Assembly (NCBI RefSeq): GCF_001605885.1
Contig: NZ_LRPE01000038.1
Location: 99,102-163,101 of the forward strand
From: Acinetobacter lactucae
GTDB taxonomy: Bacteria; Pseudomonadota; Gammaproteobacteria; Pseudomonadales; Moraxellaceae
Direction: 5' to 3'
Length of the DNA stretch: 64,000 nucleotides
The translations under genes and the position numbers were made by a program. The notes beneath the pieces were generated by a model. It saw nothing but the letters and a program-made list of their open reading frames with translations, was not told where the DNA came from and searched no databases. Shown here in pieces: positions 1 through 11,003 of the stretch (within the stretch, counting starts at the first letter, position 1; each line of letters opens with the position of its first letter).

Positions 1-330
1 AGTCGCAACGCATAGTCCAGAAAACACATCGTGCCAACGTCCAGATAATTGCTTCCAGATTTCAAAGGCATGATTTTTCGATTCAGGCTTACCAATAATT
101 TGACCATCAAGTCCAAGACTAGTATCGGCAGCAATAACAATTGCTTCTGGAAAAAGCTTCAATACAGTTTGAGCTTTTTCTCTAGCCAAACGTTCAACAT
201 AATGATGAACAAGCTCATTTTCATGAACAGACTCATCAATTTCAGGACTATAGATTTCAAAATCTAAGCCTAGCTGTTGTAACAGCTCTTTCCGACGAGG
301 AGAGCTAGATGCTAAAACTATATGCGCCAT
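1..330 (-). CDS. maf: Maf family nucleotide pyrophosphatase (partial)
   Basis: N-terminal 110 residues of a Maf/YhdE-type protein; the C-terminus lies beyond the left edge. Visible features are the start MAHIVLASSSPRR, the nucleotide-binding SSSPRR signature, the catalytic-type AADTSL segment near residue 70, and a GKP motif. Family members hydrolyse dTTP, UTP or modified NTPs to monophosphates in the cytoplasm and have been linked to septum formation. The ATG overlaps the end of mreD by 13 bases, so it is the last visible gene of the mreBCD-maf operon. The exact substrate class (YhdE, YceF or YhdE-like) cannot be set from the fragment, though the mre linkage favours the YhdE type. Confidence 0.93.
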   Translation of the reverse strand, partial: MAHIVLASSSPRRKELLQQLGLDFEIYSPEIDESVHENELVHHYVERLAREKAQTVLKLFPEAIVIAADTSLGLDGQIIGKPESKNHAFEIWKQLSGRWHDVFSGLCVAT

Positions 331-809
331 TTTGCCAAACAATAATAGACGACTGGCCACGTGATGATACTTGTCATCAAAGGTTGCCAATGTCTAGCAA
401 TCGAAAAATGAATTCCACCCATAGTCTGTGTTACCCACATAAATGCTAAGTGGGCAATAATGACCAGCGTTGCTATCGTCCATAAATTAACAAAAGTTAA
501 AATACGGCGTTCCCGAATTAAAAAACGGGTAAGAAAAGTCACAATTACAAAGCTTAAGGCATTGAGACCTAAAGGCGCATCAAGCAATAAGTCTGTAAAA
601 ATCCCCATCCCGAATGCGAACCAGACCCCACACCATGTTGGCTGACATACTACCCAAAATAGCATGATCATCAACATGAATAGAGGCCGCCAGCCTGAAA
701 TATCATAAGATAGCGGATAAACCATGAGTACAGAACCCACAATAACGGAGAGAATAATTCCCCATAATGGGTCTTTACGCTTTTCTCGTTTGAGTTTAGC
801 GATCGGCAT
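318..809 (-). CDS. mreD: Rod shape-determining protein MreD
   Basis: Small integral membrane protein of 163 residues with about five hydrophobic segments after a basic N-terminus (AKLKREKRKD). MreD is the membrane partner of MreC in the elongasome that guides lateral cell-wall synthesis. The length fits the family (about 160). The start overlaps the 3' end of mreC by 14 bases and the stop overlaps maf, which indicates tight translational coupling. Assignment rests mainly on the hydrophobic profile and the mreB-mreC-mreD order, since MreD sequences are poorly conserved. Confidence 0.93.
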   Translation of the reverse strand: MPIAKLKREKRKDPLWGIILSVIVGSVLMVYPLSYDISGWRPLFMLMIMLFWVVCQPTWCGVWFAFGMGIFTDLLLDAPLGLNALSFVIVTFLTRFLIRERRILTFVNLWTIATLVIIAHLAFMWVTQTMGGIHFSIARHWQPLMTSIITWPVVYYCLAKWRI

Positions 810-1653
810 AAGGCTGCTCCTTCGCTAAGGACTCAGAGAAAAGTACAACTACATGGTGCCCTGTGGCTAATTGCGCTGCTGGTGTGACATCAATTTCAGC
901 AAACTCACCTGAATTATGACGTCTTATTTTGGCAACTGTACCCACAGCGTAACCTGCTGGGAAATGTTCACCCAAGCCTGAGCTAAACACTTTATCACCC
1001 ACCAGAATATTAGCGCTGGTCGGAACATATTCCATTTTTAAACGGCCTAAATCACCTGTACCAGAAACAATTGCTCGCATTCCTGTACGCTCAAGACGTA
1101 CCGACAGTGAATGCTCTTTATCTGATAACAACATTACACGTGAGCTATGAGGGTATACATTAATGATCTGCCCCATAATCCCCTTATCATCCAAAACCGT
1201 TTGCCCGACCTTGATATGGTCCATAGAACCTCGGTTAATAATGATGATATGACGCAATGGGTCTGCATCTGTCCCAATCACTTCGGCAATTTCCATACGA
1301 CCATCAATAATTAACGGTGTATCAAGAAGTCCTCGTAAACGGGTATTTTCAGCAGATAATTCAGAAAGTTTCTGTAAGCGGACTTGAGCTTGTAAAAGCT
1401 CAGCCTGCATCGCGGTATTTTCACGACGCAGTTGTGCTTCAGATTTTGTTTGTTGATTCAGCCATTCTCTCGACAGTACTGGATAACTGGCCAATGCATA
1501 AATTGGGTTATATGCAGCGTACAAGACATCCCTTGCTGGCTGAATTACATAAGGCATGCGCCAATCAAAGAACAGCACAACCAAGCATGTAATGACCGCA
1601 ATAATGAACGAGCGGAAAGATGGCGGCTGTCTTGAAAAAATATTCGGTTGCAC
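796..1653 (-). CDS. mreC: Rod shape-determining protein MreC
   Basis: MreC, 285 residues: a short cytoplasmic tail, one membrane anchor near residues 15-33, a coiled-coil stretch rich in Q/E/L around residues 65-110, then the periplasmic beta domain (GSMDHIKVGQTVLDDKGIMG and SVRLERTGMRAIVSGTG regions). MreC assembles as filaments in the periplasm and couples MreB to the PBP2-RodA synthase. It begins 16 bases after mreB and overlaps mreD. Length and order match gamma-proteobacterial mre operons. Confidence 0.96.
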   Translation of the reverse strand: MQPNIFSRQPPSFRSFIIAVITCLVVLFFDWRMPYVIQPARDVLYAAYNPIYALASYPVLSREWLNQQTKSEAQLRRENTAMQAELLQAQVRLQKLSELSAENTRLRGLLDTPLIIDGRMEIAEVIGTDADPLRHIIIINRGSMDHIKVGQTVLDDKGIMGQIINVYPHSSRVMLLSDKEHSLSVRLERTGMRAIVSGTGDLGRLKMEYVPTSANILVGDKVFSSGLGEHFPAGYAVGTVAKIRRHNSGEFAEIDVTPAAQLATGHHVVVLFSESLAKEQPYADR

Positions 1654-1669
1654 CGCCTAATCCTTAAAC

Positions 1670-2719
<1,050 letters not shown>

Positions 2720-2843
2720 TCAGTTAAACTTTCATGTGGATGCAAGGTGGCAACTTTAAACTAAATGTGATGATTTGAACAAGTCAATCGCTTATTATAA
2801 CGCACGATATTTTGAAAATTTTTAATACTGATTAGGTGATGTT

Positions 2844-3158
2844 ATGTCTACATCGGATGCACAGCATTCAGCAGATTTAAATGCACAAACAGTTTCAGCA
2901 ATCGCCAATCTTGCTCGATTGTCGCTCAATGATACGCAATCTGCTGAATATGCTCAAAGTCTAAATAAAATTTTAGGCATGATGGAAACCTTAAAAGGCA
3001 TTGATACGGAAGGCGTAGAACCTTTGAAAAGTCCTTTTGACAATCCTCAACCTTTACGTGCTGATGTGGTAACTGAAAGCAATCATCGAGATGAATACCA
3101 AGCGGTTGCGCCTGCAACTCAAGACGGTTTGTATCTTGTTCCTCGCGTGATTGAATAA
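2844..3158 (+). CDS. gatC: Asp-tRNA(Asn)/Glu-tRNA(Gln) amidotransferase subunit C
   Basis: GatC, 104 residues, the small belt-like subunit that holds GatA and GatB together. Recognisable are [12 protein letters not shown] at the N-terminus, the central [22 protein letters not shown] helix-turn, and the C-terminal [11 protein letters not shown] tail. It is the first gene of gatCAB, 53 bases before gatA. A gatCAB operon implies that amide aminoacyl-tRNA is made partly or wholly by transamidation. Confidence 0.96.
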   Translation: MSTSDAQHSADLNAQTVSAIANLARLSLNDTQSAEYAQSLNKILGMMETLKGIDTEGVEPLKSPFDNPQPLRADVVTESNHRDEYQAVAPATQDGLYLVPRVIE

Positions 3159-3211
3159 CTTTTACTCAATTAACCCATCTTCCCTATTTTGAATGTAAAG
3201 AAATTTTACTC

Positions 3212-4690
3212 ATGACTGATTTACATCGCTTATCAATTCGTGAACTTGCTGAGGGCTTAAGCCAAGCGAAGTTTTCATCTCGCGAACTGACTGAACACTA
3301 TTTAAAACGTATTGCTAAAATTGACCCACAAGTTAAAAGCTATGTGACGGTTACACCTGAACAGGCGCTTCGCGAAGCTGACGCTGCCGATGCTGCACTA
3401 AAAGCAGGTAATGCAACAGCTTTAACGGGTATTCCTCTTGCGCATAAAGATATCTTTTGTACCAAAGGCATTAAAACGACTGCTGGTTCAAAAATACTAG
3501 ACAACTTCATTTCTCCTTACGATGCAACTGTTGTTGAAAAAACTAAAGCAGCTGGTCTTGTCACTTTAGGTAAAGTGAACATGGATGAGTTTGCGATGGG
3601 CTCAACATCTGAAAGCTCATATGTTGGCGCAACAAGTAACCCATGGGCACTTGACCATGTTCCGGGTGGTTCATCAGGTGGTTCTGCTGCGGCTGTAGCG
3701 GCTGATTTAGCACCATTTGCTACAGGTACTGATACAGGTGGTTCAATTCGCCAACCAGCTTCTTTCTGTGGTTTAACAGGCCTAAAACCAACCTATGGTC
3801 GTGTATCTCGCTTTGGTATCATTGCTTATGCATCATCTTTAGACCAAGCGGGTCCAATGGCACACTCTGCTGAAGACTGTGCTTACCTCATGAATGTAAT
3901 TGCAGGTCACGATGCAAAAGACTCAACCTCTGTTAAAAAAGAAGTTGATGACTATGTTGCAAACTTGAATAACACATCTGTAAAAGGTTTACGCATTGGT
4001 ATTCCTAAACAATACTTTAACGTTGCAGGTTTAGATGCAGACGTTAAAGCACGTGTTGAAGAGTCTTTGAAAAAGCTTGAAGAAATGGGTGCTACTCTTG
4101 TTGAGATTGACCTCAACATGACCGAAGCTTATGTACCAACCTATTACCTCATCGCGCCAGCAGAAGCATCATCTAACTTGTCTCGCTACGATGGCGTTCG
4201 TTACGGCTACCGCTGTGAGAATCCAGCTGACTTGATGGATCTTTACAAACGTTCTCGCTCGGAAGGTTTTGGTCCAGAAGTTCAGCGCCGTATCCTTATT
4301 GGTACATACGCGCTTTCTGCGGGTTATTACGATGCCTACTATGTAAAAGCTCAAAAAGTACGTCGTCTAATTCAACAAGACTTCTTAAAAGCATTTGAAA
4401 ATGTAGACGTGATTGCTGCTCCTGCTGCTCCAACAACTGCATATAAAATTGGTGCGAACTTAAGTCCAACTGAAATGTATTTAGGCGATATTTATACACT
4501 TGCAGTGAACTTGGCAGGCTTACCAGCGATTAATGCTCCTGTTGGTTTTGATAAAGACAGCTTACCTGTAGGCTTACAGTTGATTGGTAACTATTGGTCA
4601 GAATCACAATTATTGTCGATTGTTCATCAATACCAACAAAACACCGATTTCCATACTCAACGTGCGGCAATTGCTGAGGAGAATGCATAA
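3212..4690 (+). CDS. gatA: Asp-tRNA(Asn)/Glu-tRNA(Gln) amidotransferase subunit A
   Basis: Amidase-signature glutaminase subunit, 492 residues. The Ser-cis-Ser-Lys triad is visible: Lys79 in AHKD, Ser154 in [12 protein letters not shown] and nucleophile Ser178 in [12 protein letters not shown]. It releases ammonia from glutamine and passes it through a channel to GatB, in the cytoplasm. Its stop overlaps the gatB start by one base (TAATG), so the two are translationally coupled. Full length for the family. Confidence 0.98.
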   Translation: MTDLHRLSIRELAEGLSQAKFSSRELTEHYLKRIAKIDPQVKSYVTVTPEQALREADAADAALKAGNATALTGIPLAHKDIFCTKGIKTTAGSKILDNFISPYDATVVEKTKAAGLVTLGKVNMDEFAMGSTSESSYVGATSNPWALDHVPGGSSGGSAAAVAADLAPFATGTDTGGSIRQPASFCGLTGLKPTYGRVSRFGIIAYASSLDQAGPMAHSAEDCAYLMNVIAGHDAKDSTSVKKEVDDYVANLNNTSVKGLRIGIPKQYFNVAGLDADVKARVEESLKKLEEMGATLVEIDLNMTEAYVPTYYLIAPAEASSNLSRYDGVRYGYRCENPADLMDLYKRSRSEGFGPEVQRRILIGTYALSAGYYDAYYVKAQKVRRLIQQDFLKAFENVDVIAAPAAPTTAYKIGANLSPTEMYLGDIYTLAVNLAGLPAINAPVGFDKDSLPVGLQLIGNYWSESQLLSIVHQYQQNTDFHTQRAAIAEENA

Positions 4691-6159
4691 TGGCTGAAGC
4701 TCAAAAGTTGAAATTGATTGACGGTTGGGAAGTCGTTATTGGTATCGAGATTCACACTCAGCTTGCAACCAATTCTAAAATTTTCTCAGGTTCATCAACT
4801 GAATTTGGTCAAGACCCAAACACACAAGCAAGCCTTGTAGACTTGGCAATGCCAGGTGTGTTGCCTGTGCTGAATGAAAAAGTAGTTGATCTTGCAATTC
4901 GCTTTGGTTTAGGAATCGATGCTTACATCGACCAAGCATCTGTGTTTGCACGTAAAAACTACTTCTACCCTGACTCACCAAAAGGCTATCAAATTAGCCA
5001 AATGGACAACCCGATTGTGGGCTTGGGTCACATCGACATTCAACTTGAAGATGGTACGACTAAACGCATTGGTGTAACTCGTGCTCACCTTGAAGAAGAT
5101 GCGGGTAAATCTGTTCATGACCAATTTGAAGGTATGTCTGGCATTGACTTAAACCGTGCTGGTACACCTTTGCTTGAAATCGTTTCTGAACCTGACATGC
5201 GTTCGGTTGAAGAAGCGGTTGCTTACATTAAAGCGATTCACACACTGGTACGCTGGTTAGGTATCTCTGACGGTAACATGGCTGAAGGTTCATTCCGTGC
5301 CGACTGTAACGTGTCTTTACGCCGTCCGGGCCAACCATTTGGTACACGCTGTGAGCTTAAAAACCTCAACTCATTCCGTTTCATTGAGCAAGCGATCAAT
5401 GTTGAAATTGAACGCCAAATGGAGATTTTGGAATACGGCGGAAGTATCGACCAAGAAACTCGTTTGTTCGATCCAAACAAAATGGAAACGCGTTCTATGC
5501 GTTCTAAAGAAGAAGCGAATGACTACCGCTACTTCCCAGATCCAGACTTGTTACCCGTGATTATTGCAGATGAACAAATTGAAGCTGCTCGCGCTGCACT
5601 TCCAGAGTTACCTGCTGCTCGCCGTGCACGTTTTATTGCAGACTTTGGTGCAACTGAATACGATGCTCATGTACTTACGCTCTCACGCGAAATGGCTGAC
5701 TTCTATGAAGCTGTTGTGGCTGCTGCTGGCGGTGCGAAGCAAGGTAAAGTATCAGCAAACTGGGTAATGGGTGAATTCTCAGGTGCGTTAAACAAAGCAG
5801 GCCTAGACTTAGCAGACTCTCCTGTTTCTGCTGAACAACTTGGCGGCATGATTGCACGCATTGTTGATAACACCATTAGCGGTAAGATTGCAAAACAAGT
5901 CTTTGGCTTTATGTGGGAATCGGAAGGTAAATCTGCCGATGACATCATTACTGAAAAAGGTTTAAAGCAAGAAACCGACACAGGTGCAATTGAAGCAATC
6001 ATTAAAGAAGTGCTTGCAGCCAATGAAAAAATGGTTGAAGAATACAAGTCTGGTAAAGAAAAAGCCTTTAACGGTCTTGTTGGTCAAGTCATGAAAGCAT
6101 CTAAGGGTAAAGCCAACCCTGCTCAAGTAAACGAATTAATGAAAAAATTGATTGGTTAA
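4690..6159 (+). CDS. gatB: Asp-tRNA(Asn)/Glu-tRNA(Gln) amidotransferase subunit B
   Basis: GatB, 489 residues, the kinase/transamidase subunit that phosphorylates Asp or Glu on mischarged tRNA and amidates it. The N-terminal cradle shows [16 protein letters not shown] and a PGVLPVLNE stretch; the middle shows [14 protein letters not shown] and [17 protein letters not shown]; the C-terminal YqeY-like tail ends in [24 protein letters not shown]. It is last in gatCAB and is followed by a strong hairpin terminator. Confidence 0.98.
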   Translation: MAEAQKLKLIDGWEVVIGIEIHTQLATNSKIFSGSSTEFGQDPNTQASLVDLAMPGVLPVLNEKVVDLAIRFGLGIDAYIDQASVFARKNYFYPDSPKGYQISQMDNPIVGLGHIDIQLEDGTTKRIGVTRAHLEEDAGKSVHDQFEGMSGIDLNRAGTPLLEIVSEPDMRSVEEAVAYIKAIHTLVRWLGISDGNMAEGSFRADCNVSLRRPGQPFGTRCELKNLNSFRFIEQAINVEIERQMEILEYGGSIDQETRLFDPNKMETRSMRSKEEANDYRYFPDPDLLPVIIADEQIEAARAALPELPAARRARFIADFGATEYDAHVLTLSREMADFYEAVVAAAGGAKQGKVSANWVMGEFSGALNKAGLDLADSPVSAEQLGGMIARIVDNTISGKIAKQVFGFMWESEGKSADDIITEKGLKQETDTGAIEAIIKEVLAANEKMVEEYKSGKEKAFNGLVGQVMKASKGKANPAQVNELMKKLIG

Positions 6160-6180
6160 TTTGACTAGTCAACTCAAGAA

Positions 6181-6209
6181 AAAGCCTCGATTTATCGGGG
6201 CTTTTTTTT
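6181..6209 (+). terminator. Rho-independent terminator after gatB
   Basis: A G+C-rich hairpin (AAGCCTCGA / TCGGGGCTT, loop TTA) followed by eight T residues, 22 bases after the gatB stop. Confidence 0.9.
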
Positions 6210-6330
6210 CATCCTTATGAAACACCCTTCGACTAAAGAATGCACTTTTTTCCTAAAAAATTACTCAATGACTGTGCTAATTTAAATTAAGAATTTAGAT
6301 AACTTAAATTTTAAAAAAGAGAGATAAAAC

Positions 6331-6909
6331 ATGACTAAAAAGATTTTAATGTTAGTCGGCGACTATGCTGAAGATTATGAAACCATGGTCCCTTTCCAGT
6401 TTTTAACTGGTTTAGGTTATACCGTGCATGCTGTTTGCCCAAATAAAAAAAACGGCGACCATATTGCTACTGCTATTCATGACTTTGAAGGTGACCAAAC
6501 CTATAGCGAAAAACGCGGTCACAATTTTGCCATTAACTATGATTTTGATGCAGTTAATACTGAAGACTATGTAGGTTTAGTCATTCCGGGTGGTCGTGCA
6601 CCAGAATATTTACGCATGAATGAACGTGTTATCGAAATTGTGCGTGAGTTTGATCGAGTGAAAAAACCAATTGCAGCGGTATGTCATGGCGCTCAGTTAC
6701 TTGCTGCGGCAGATGTATTAAAAGACCGATTGTGTTCGGCTTATCCAGCATGTGCTGCCGAAGTAAAATTGGCAGGTGGGCAATATGCAGATATTGCTGT
6801 GACCGAAGCTATTACAGATGGACATTTGGTGACTGCACCTGCTTGGCCTGCACATCCGGCTTGGTTAGCACAGTTTGTGAAAGTTTTAGGCGCTAAGATT
6901 AGTATCTAA
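6331..6909 (+). CDS. DJ-1/PfpI family protein
   Basis: Class I glutamine-amidotransferase-like fold, 192 residues. It has the family's nucleophile elbow [10 protein letters not shown] with Cys118, an upstream acidic residue in GDYAED (Glu14 region) and the [11 protein letters not shown] loop. Members act as deglycases, proteases, chaperones or hydratases, and the substrate here cannot be told from sequence. A clear ribosome-binding site (AAAAGAGAG) lies upstream of the ATG. It is a single gene with terminators on both sides. Confidence 0.88.
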   Translation: MTKKILMLVGDYAEDYETMVPFQFLTGLGYTVHAVCPNKKNGDHIATAIHDFEGDQTYSEKRGHNFAINYDFDAVNTEDYVGLVIPGGRAPEYLRMNERVIEIVREFDRVKKPIAAVCHGAQLLAAADVLKDRLCSAYPACAAEVKLAGGQYADIAVTEAITDGHLVTAPAWPAHPAWLAQFVKVLGAKISI

Positions 6910-6934
6910 TAAGACTCTTCATCCCAAATACAGT

Positions 6935-6961
6935 AAAGCCTGCACTTAGATAGCAGGCTTT
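6935..6961. terminator. Bidirectional terminator between convergent genes
   Basis: Hairpin AAAGCCTGC / GCAGGCTTT with a 9-base loop, between the PfpI-type gene and the minus-strand exported protein gene that ends at 6987. The T-tract is short on both sides. Confidence 0.7.
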
Positions 6962-6986
6962 ATTACTAAAATAGAAAACTAGATTT

Positions 6987-7526
6987 TTATCTTGTGATTC
7001 CTAATTTATTCCAAATTTCGGGTGTTAAAAACGTTGTTACCAATTTATTTAAGTCGATATAACGCAATGTACCTTGTAACTGCTGTTTAACTGCGGGGTC
7101 TTTAACAATATCTTCACCAGCACTTTGACCTAACTGCTGGAAAGCCTCTCCAACTGCTTTCACACCTTCAGCTTGAATCACGGCCTTAGTTTGGGTAGAA
7201 CATTGCTCCACAATCACGCGTTGTAAAACCTGCGCTAGTTTTTGGTCTAACTGATCTTTTTGCTCAGGCGTTACATTACTAAATGCTTTTAAATCTGGAT
7301 GTGCCGCTAAAGCTGTAAATGTCCATTGAAGTACCGTGGTTTTATCCGAAGCAGTCGTTGCTTTAACTAAACAATCACTGAGCTGATCAACTGTTGGACC
7401 AGCCATTGTAATTTGTGTTGCACCCAGTACAGCCGCCGCCACACATATTGAACGGCTCAGGTGTGAAAACTTACGGCGAGCAATAGTGTAAAAATGACGT
7501 GACATAGGTCTAGCTCTAATAAACAA
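6987..7526 (-). CDS. Exported hypothetical protein
   Basis: Protein of 179 residues, function not recognised. The basic N-terminus followed by a hydrophobic run (SICVAAAVLGATQITMAG) looks like a signal peptide, so it is probably periplasmic. A start at the second Met (position 7505, MSRHFYTIARRKF) is equally plausible. The mature part is helical and polar with two Cys residues (DCLVK, EQCSTQ) that could form a disulfide. It sits alone between a convergent PfpI gene and the broken DUF1176 gene. Confidence 0.7.
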   Translation of the reverse strand: MFIRARPMSRHFYTIARRKFSHLSRSICVAAAVLGATQITMAGPTVDQLSDCLVKATTASDKTTVLQWTFTALAAHPDLKAFSNVTPEQKDQLDQKLAQVLQRVIVEQCSTQTKAVIQAEGVKAVGEAFQQLGQSAGEDIVKDPAVKQQLQGTLRYIDLNKLVTTFLTPEIWNKLGITR

Positions 7527-7588
7527 TCTGTTCTTTTTATCACAGAGTCACTAAAGTTACCTGTTATGACTCTGTAACTGCAAAATAC

Positions 7589-8437
7589 TTATTTCACCAC
7601 AGACTCTATTTGATCAAGCTCCCACACCCCACCTGCTGCCAAGCCTTTGCACATACCTGTCCACATATCTTTAGTGTGTACAAAACTCTTGCCATCCCAT
7701 ACCCATTCTTCACTTGCCCAGCAATCCCCAATGCCTCGTCCTTTTTGAGCACTACTAATAATACCGCTATCAAAATCTGAAGCGGACTCAGTCACAAATG
7801 TTGCCTTACCATTTAAAGATTCATCAAGTACCCAAGCACCATATCCTTCGTTATAAGCCCCTCTCCAGCACAACGTAGTCGCCAGAACTTTCATATTGGT
7901 TAGTTTATATAGCTCAATTTTCTGTGGTTCAACTCCATCGCTATTACCGCCATAAATGCCTTCACAAAAGTCTTCTTTAGGATTTGGATTGGCTGCCATT
8001 AAGCTACGGTGTATTGCTTGGTACTGTTTATTTTTAGGCTGTAAAGTTAAATAAGGTTTGTTTGAAGTCTTAATACGTTTAACAAGTAGTTTTGGCTCAG
8101 GCATAAGCACTTTGGTTTCATTGGCACTGCCCTTTTTAACCAAAGCACCAACAGTTCCTATACGCTTCTGAAAATCATCCATTTTTAATAACACAGCAGT
8201 CATTCCAGCATCAGAAATTTTCCATTCATGCTGCGCATTTTTAAATATAATTTCTGTCTTCTGTTTGGATTGCTGTAGTACAGCATTGACTTGCGAGCTG
8301 TTCAGTTTACCCATAAGTGGTAACTCAGCACTATCTACAGTCACCACTCCTAAGTCTTTGCCATTTATATAAAAATGAATATTTTTTAAGTTGGTTTGCT
8401 GGCATGCTTTGTTCATAGTCTGACAAAGCAAATTCAA
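7589..8437 (-). CDS. DUF1176 protein, C-terminal fragment
   Basis: Main body of the DUF1176 protein (282 residues if read from the first in-frame Met). The nominal N-terminus (MNLLCQTMNKACQQTN) is out-of-frame sequence of the upstream part; homologous sequence begins at LKNIHFYINGKDLG. Conserved-looking features are FCEGIYGG, LCWRGAYNEGYGAWVLDE, GIGDCWASEEWVWDGKSF and a terminal MCKGLAAGGVWELDQIESVV, typical of this family. Without its signal peptide the fragment would not be exported. Confidence 0.75.
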   Translation of the reverse strand: MNLLCQTMNKACQQTNLKNIHFYINGKDLGVVTVDSAELPLMGKLNSSQVNAVLQQSKQKTEIIFKNAQHEWKISDAGMTAVLLKMDDFQKRIGTVGALVKKGSANETKVLMPEPKLLVKRIKTSNKPYLTLQPKNKQYQAIHRSLMAANPNPKEDFCEGIYGGNSDGVEPQKIELYKLTNMKVLATTLCWRGAYNEGYGAWVLDESLNGKATFVTESASDFDSGIISSAQKGRGIGDCWASEEWVWDGKSFVHTKDMWTGMCKGLAAGGVWELDQIESVVK

Positions 8438-8654
8438 TTTGCACAGGTTGTCTTGGACCTGCTTTACGTGTTAATAAAATTGAAGCTGGATTATCACCAT
8501 TTTCCTCGTTTTGATATCCTGCAGCCTTACATGTTCCCGTATTGCTGCAAGAAACCTCCCACTCTTGGTGTGAAAATGAAATACCTTTGATTTCTTGAGC
8601 AAAACTATAAGAACTCATTACCGCTAAACAGCAGATTGAAAGCATATTTTTCAT
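8331..8654 (-). CDS. DUF1176 protein, N-terminal fragment
   Basis: First 107 residues of the split gene: signal peptide MKNMLSICCLAVMSSYSFA, then the start of the mature domain with a Cys pair (SCSNTGTCKAAGYQ). After the A-tract at residues 91-92 the reading frame turns into non-homologous sequence ending CR, so the true contribution is about residues 1-90. DUF1176 proteins are periplasmic and of unknown function. Confidence 0.7.
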   Translation of the reverse strand: MKNMLSICCLAVMSSYSFAQEIKGISFSHQEWEVSCSNTGTCKAAGYQNEENGDNPASILLTRKAGPRQPVQIEFALSDYEQSMPANQLKKYSFLYKWQRLRSGDCR

Positions 8655-8779
8655 TATTTCATATCTCTATAAGACTGTTTTTCTTATTAGGTTAAAAACA
8701 GTTTAAAATTTTGAATTACCATCTAGTTTAAAAGAATATGTTAGATTTATATAAAATTTAAATTGATTACTTACTAAAA

Positions 8780-9529
8780 ATGAAAAAACTGAATTTTTTA
8801 TTATTTACTGCATTTACCAGTCTAACTTCATCTGCTTATGCAGAAGTCAAAAGCTTTACACCTCATTTCCCCAAATTTTATAGCTCTGCTGCAACCCGTA
8901 AAGCAGACAATCAATTCTATGCTCTAGGAGATGCAAAATTTTTGAACGGTGTTACAGTTCCGTTTTATGGCGTTACTGCGCAAAGCCCCACAGAGAATGG
9001 TTTACTTAAAGACTTTGAAACCTGTACACCTAAAAACTGCCGTTTTAATTTCAAACTCGAGGCTCAACATGCCAAACAATTAAAACTTCTTGCATTACCT
9101 GAAACAGGTTTAGTGCTCGTTCCACGAAGTTGGCAAGATGTGCAAGCAAATGCAGGTGCGAATGGTAGTGGTTTTGCTTTAGCAATGAGTCCAGATCAAA
9201 AACAAGCAATAAAACTTTATGACTCTTCATTTTGCGTTGGGTGTGGCCTACCAAATGCAACGCTTTATTTTCCTGAATTGTTAAAAGAAAGTTTGGAAAA
9301 TGAATTTGGTGGTTATAAGGATTCTAAAAAATTGATCAATATTGTTCATCCTTCTAAGAAAGTGGCTTTTTTTAGTTATCAAATTCCACAAGTGAACAAT
9401 AAAACCCATGATATTGCCAAATATTATGATGAAGATACTTTTAACTATAAAGAGATTCAAGTCACTTTAGATAAATCGCAGCAGTCTCTAGTAGGTCCTA
9501 TTCTCAATTTTTATAATGCAACACATTAA
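8780..9529 (+). CDS. Exported hypothetical protein
   Basis: Protein of 249 residues, function not recognised. It has a clear signal peptide (MKKLNFLLFTAFTSLTSSAYA, cleavage before EV), so it is probably periplasmic. The mature part has four Cys residues in two pairs, TCTPKNC and FCVGCG, that could make disulfides or bind metal. It is divergent from the DUF1176 gene and followed directly by a terminator. Confidence 0.75.
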   Translation: MKKLNFLLFTAFTSLTSSAYAEVKSFTPHFPKFYSSAATRKADNQFYALGDAKFLNGVTVPFYGVTAQSPTENGLLKDFETCTPKNCRFNFKLEAQHAKQLKLLALPETGLVLVPRSWQDVQANAGANGSGFALAMSPDQKQAIKLYDSSFCVGCGLPNATLYFPELLKESLENEFGGYKDSKKLINIVHPSKKVAFFSYQIPQVNNKTHDIAKYYDEDTFNYKEIQVTLDKSQQSLVGPILNFYNATH

Positions 9530-9542
9530 CCAAAGGTTTATG

Positions 9543-9570
9543 AAAAAACCCGCTTTCGCGGGCTTTTTTT
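9543..9570. terminator. Bidirectional terminator
   Basis: Perfect hairpin AACCCGC / GCGGGCTT with TTTC loop, flanked by A6 and T7, so it can act in both directions. It overlaps the stop codon of the minus-strand SbmA-like gene at 9569. Confidence 0.9.
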
Positions 9571-10765
9571 ACTTATGTAATATCGACTCAAAGGCTTTTA
9601 AACGCTTATAAATTGAAAGCAGTTCAATAATTGTTTTCCATGAACTAATTAAGTATTGGAATGATTCACGAACCTTATCGAATACACCAGCAATCTGGTT
9701 AATTAATCCTAAAGTCATTTTGCCGCTTGCAATTGCCGGGAACAATACAACCAGACTATATAAAATGTCTAACTGCTTATACCAAGTTGCGACCAAGTTA
9801 AAGTAAGCATAATGGAAATAGAGTCGGAAATAGTTTTTACGAACTCGGCTAAATAGTTCTTTTAAAGTAGCTGGTCTTGCACGCTCTGCATAATCTTCAC
9901 CATAAACGAGTTCTTTACGATAGGCTGCTTCTACTTTTTGATTATTAAATTGCAGTCCAGGCAATTTAATACCAACCACCATTAATAGAACTGTACCAAA
10001 AACAGCCCATACAATTGCGGCCCATACTAAAGAATGCTCTAGCTCACCCACAATTGGTAAAACAGGGACATGTTTAGAAAGTTGAAATAAAATAGGTAAA
10101 AAGGCAATTAAGATCATCACAGCTTTTACCAGTTCAACGCCTAAGTCTTCCATAATGGTTGCAAAGCGCATGGTATCTTCTTGCACACGCTGTGAAGCAC
10201 CTTCAACATGACGCAGTTTTTCCCAATGTTTTGTGTAGTATTCATTCATTGCCGTGCGCCAACGGAATACATAATGGCTTGTGAAAAACGCATTAATCAC
10301 AGCTAAAGTTACAGCGACCATAGCAATATAAAGAAAAACCATTGTCTCTCTATACAGTGCCGAGACATCTCCCCCACCATCGGAAAGCATTTTTTGGATT
10401 AAATCCCAAAATGGTACATACCATGCATTAATGGCGACACTAACCTGAACGCTAAACCAAATGTTGAACAAAATAAACGCCGAACCCCACACTGACCATC
10501 GCTGCCATGGATTATTAGATACAATTTTCCAGAAGCCAGCAAAAAGCGCAGTAGAGACTAAAAACCAGATATAAAACCATAAGAAAGTTGGAGACCAAAA
10601 ACGGCTCACACCCACTGGTAGTTGTGCCTCATGGTAACCTTGAGCAAACCCGATAAAAGTTCCCCACGTGTTTCCACCTGAGTACCAAAGCACCATATTG
10701 AGCGCAATCCAAACAACCGCAGATATGAAAAAATACCGTGGTGATGGAAAAAATGATTTGAACAT
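9569..10765 (-). CDS. sbmA: SbmA/BacA-like peptide transporter
   Basis: Inner-membrane protein of 398 residues with about seven to eight hydrophobic segments, matching the SbmA/BacA family length (about 400). The N-terminus [13 protein letters not shown], the [14 protein letters not shown] and [34 protein letters not shown] segments are family-typical (compare the ABC-transporter-like helical domain, but no ATPase domain). E. coli SbmA uses the proton gradient to import proline-rich antimicrobial peptides, microcins and bleomycin. It is a single gene. Confidence 0.85.
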   Translation of the reverse strand: MFKSFFPSPRYFFISAVVWIALNMVLWYSGGNTWGTFIGFAQGYHEAQLPVGVSRFWSPTFLWFYIWFLVSTALFAGFWKIVSNNPWQRWSVWGSAFILFNIWFSVQVSVAINAWYVPFWDLIQKMLSDGGGDVSALYRETMVFLYIAMVAVTLAVINAFFTSHYVFRWRTAMNEYYTKHWEKLRHVEGASQRVQEDTMRFATIMEDLGVELVKAVMILIAFLPILFQLSKHVPVLPIVGELEHSLVWAAIVWAVFGTVLLMVVGIKLPGLQFNNQKVEAAYRKELVYGEDYAERARPATLKELFSRVRKNYFRLYFHYAYFNLVATWYKQLDILYSLVVLFPAIASGKMTLGLINQIAGVFDKVRESFQYLISSWKTIIELLSIYKRLKAFESILHK

Positions 10766-10948
10766 TGAGCGTGGATATCCCTATATTTCTTCAAATTTAC
10801 AATGAAAGGAATACTAAAACCTAAACCTTAAAATTGTGAAGAACAAAGTTTAGAGAATTGTCAGTTTTTTCCGTTTCATTGAAGGATTTGATCGTTTTTT
10901 TGTAAATTCATCCCTTTTTTGGCAATTTAATCCATTTAAATTACCTTG

Positions 10949-10974
10949 TATATGACTCTCGATAGAGCCATATA
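10949..10974. repeat. Inverted repeat downstream of ilvA
   Basis: Arms TATATGACTCT and AGAGCCATATA around a CGAT loop (one mismatch). It lies 30 bases after the ilvA stop on the minus strand. No T-tract follows on that strand, so it may be a transcript-end stabiliser rather than a true terminator. The rest of the 238-base gap is AT-rich with no gene seen. Confidence 0.45.
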
Positions 10975-11003
10975 CGGCTTTTATAACACAGTGATATCAG
11001 AGA

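Larger units (their letters stand above)
7589..8654 (-). pseudogene. DUF1176 family protein, split by a one-base frameshift
   Basis: Two overlapping minus-strand frames make one DUF1176-type protein. The upstream frame holds a signal peptide and the N-terminal domain (8654 to about 8382). The downstream frame holds the rest (about 8387 to 7589). The frames join cleanly at a run of six A residues (6 T on the plus strand at 8382-8387). Removing one A gives ANQLKNIHFYINGKDLG and a continuous protein of about 354 residues, close to the usual family length. This is either a real inactivating or phase-variable slip, or a homopolymer sequencing error. Confidence 0.8.

Noticed and set aside
49..267. 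Plus-strand frame at the left edge
   Set aside because: Antisense to the clearly recognised maf gene.
2775..2801. Promoter between mreB and gatC
   Set aside because: TTGAAC and TATAAC are seen but only 15 bases apart; too weak to list as a feature.
5703..6047. 114-residue frame antisense to gatB
   Set aside because: Shadow frame; Ser/Pro/Ala-rich composition typical of reverse-complement reading.
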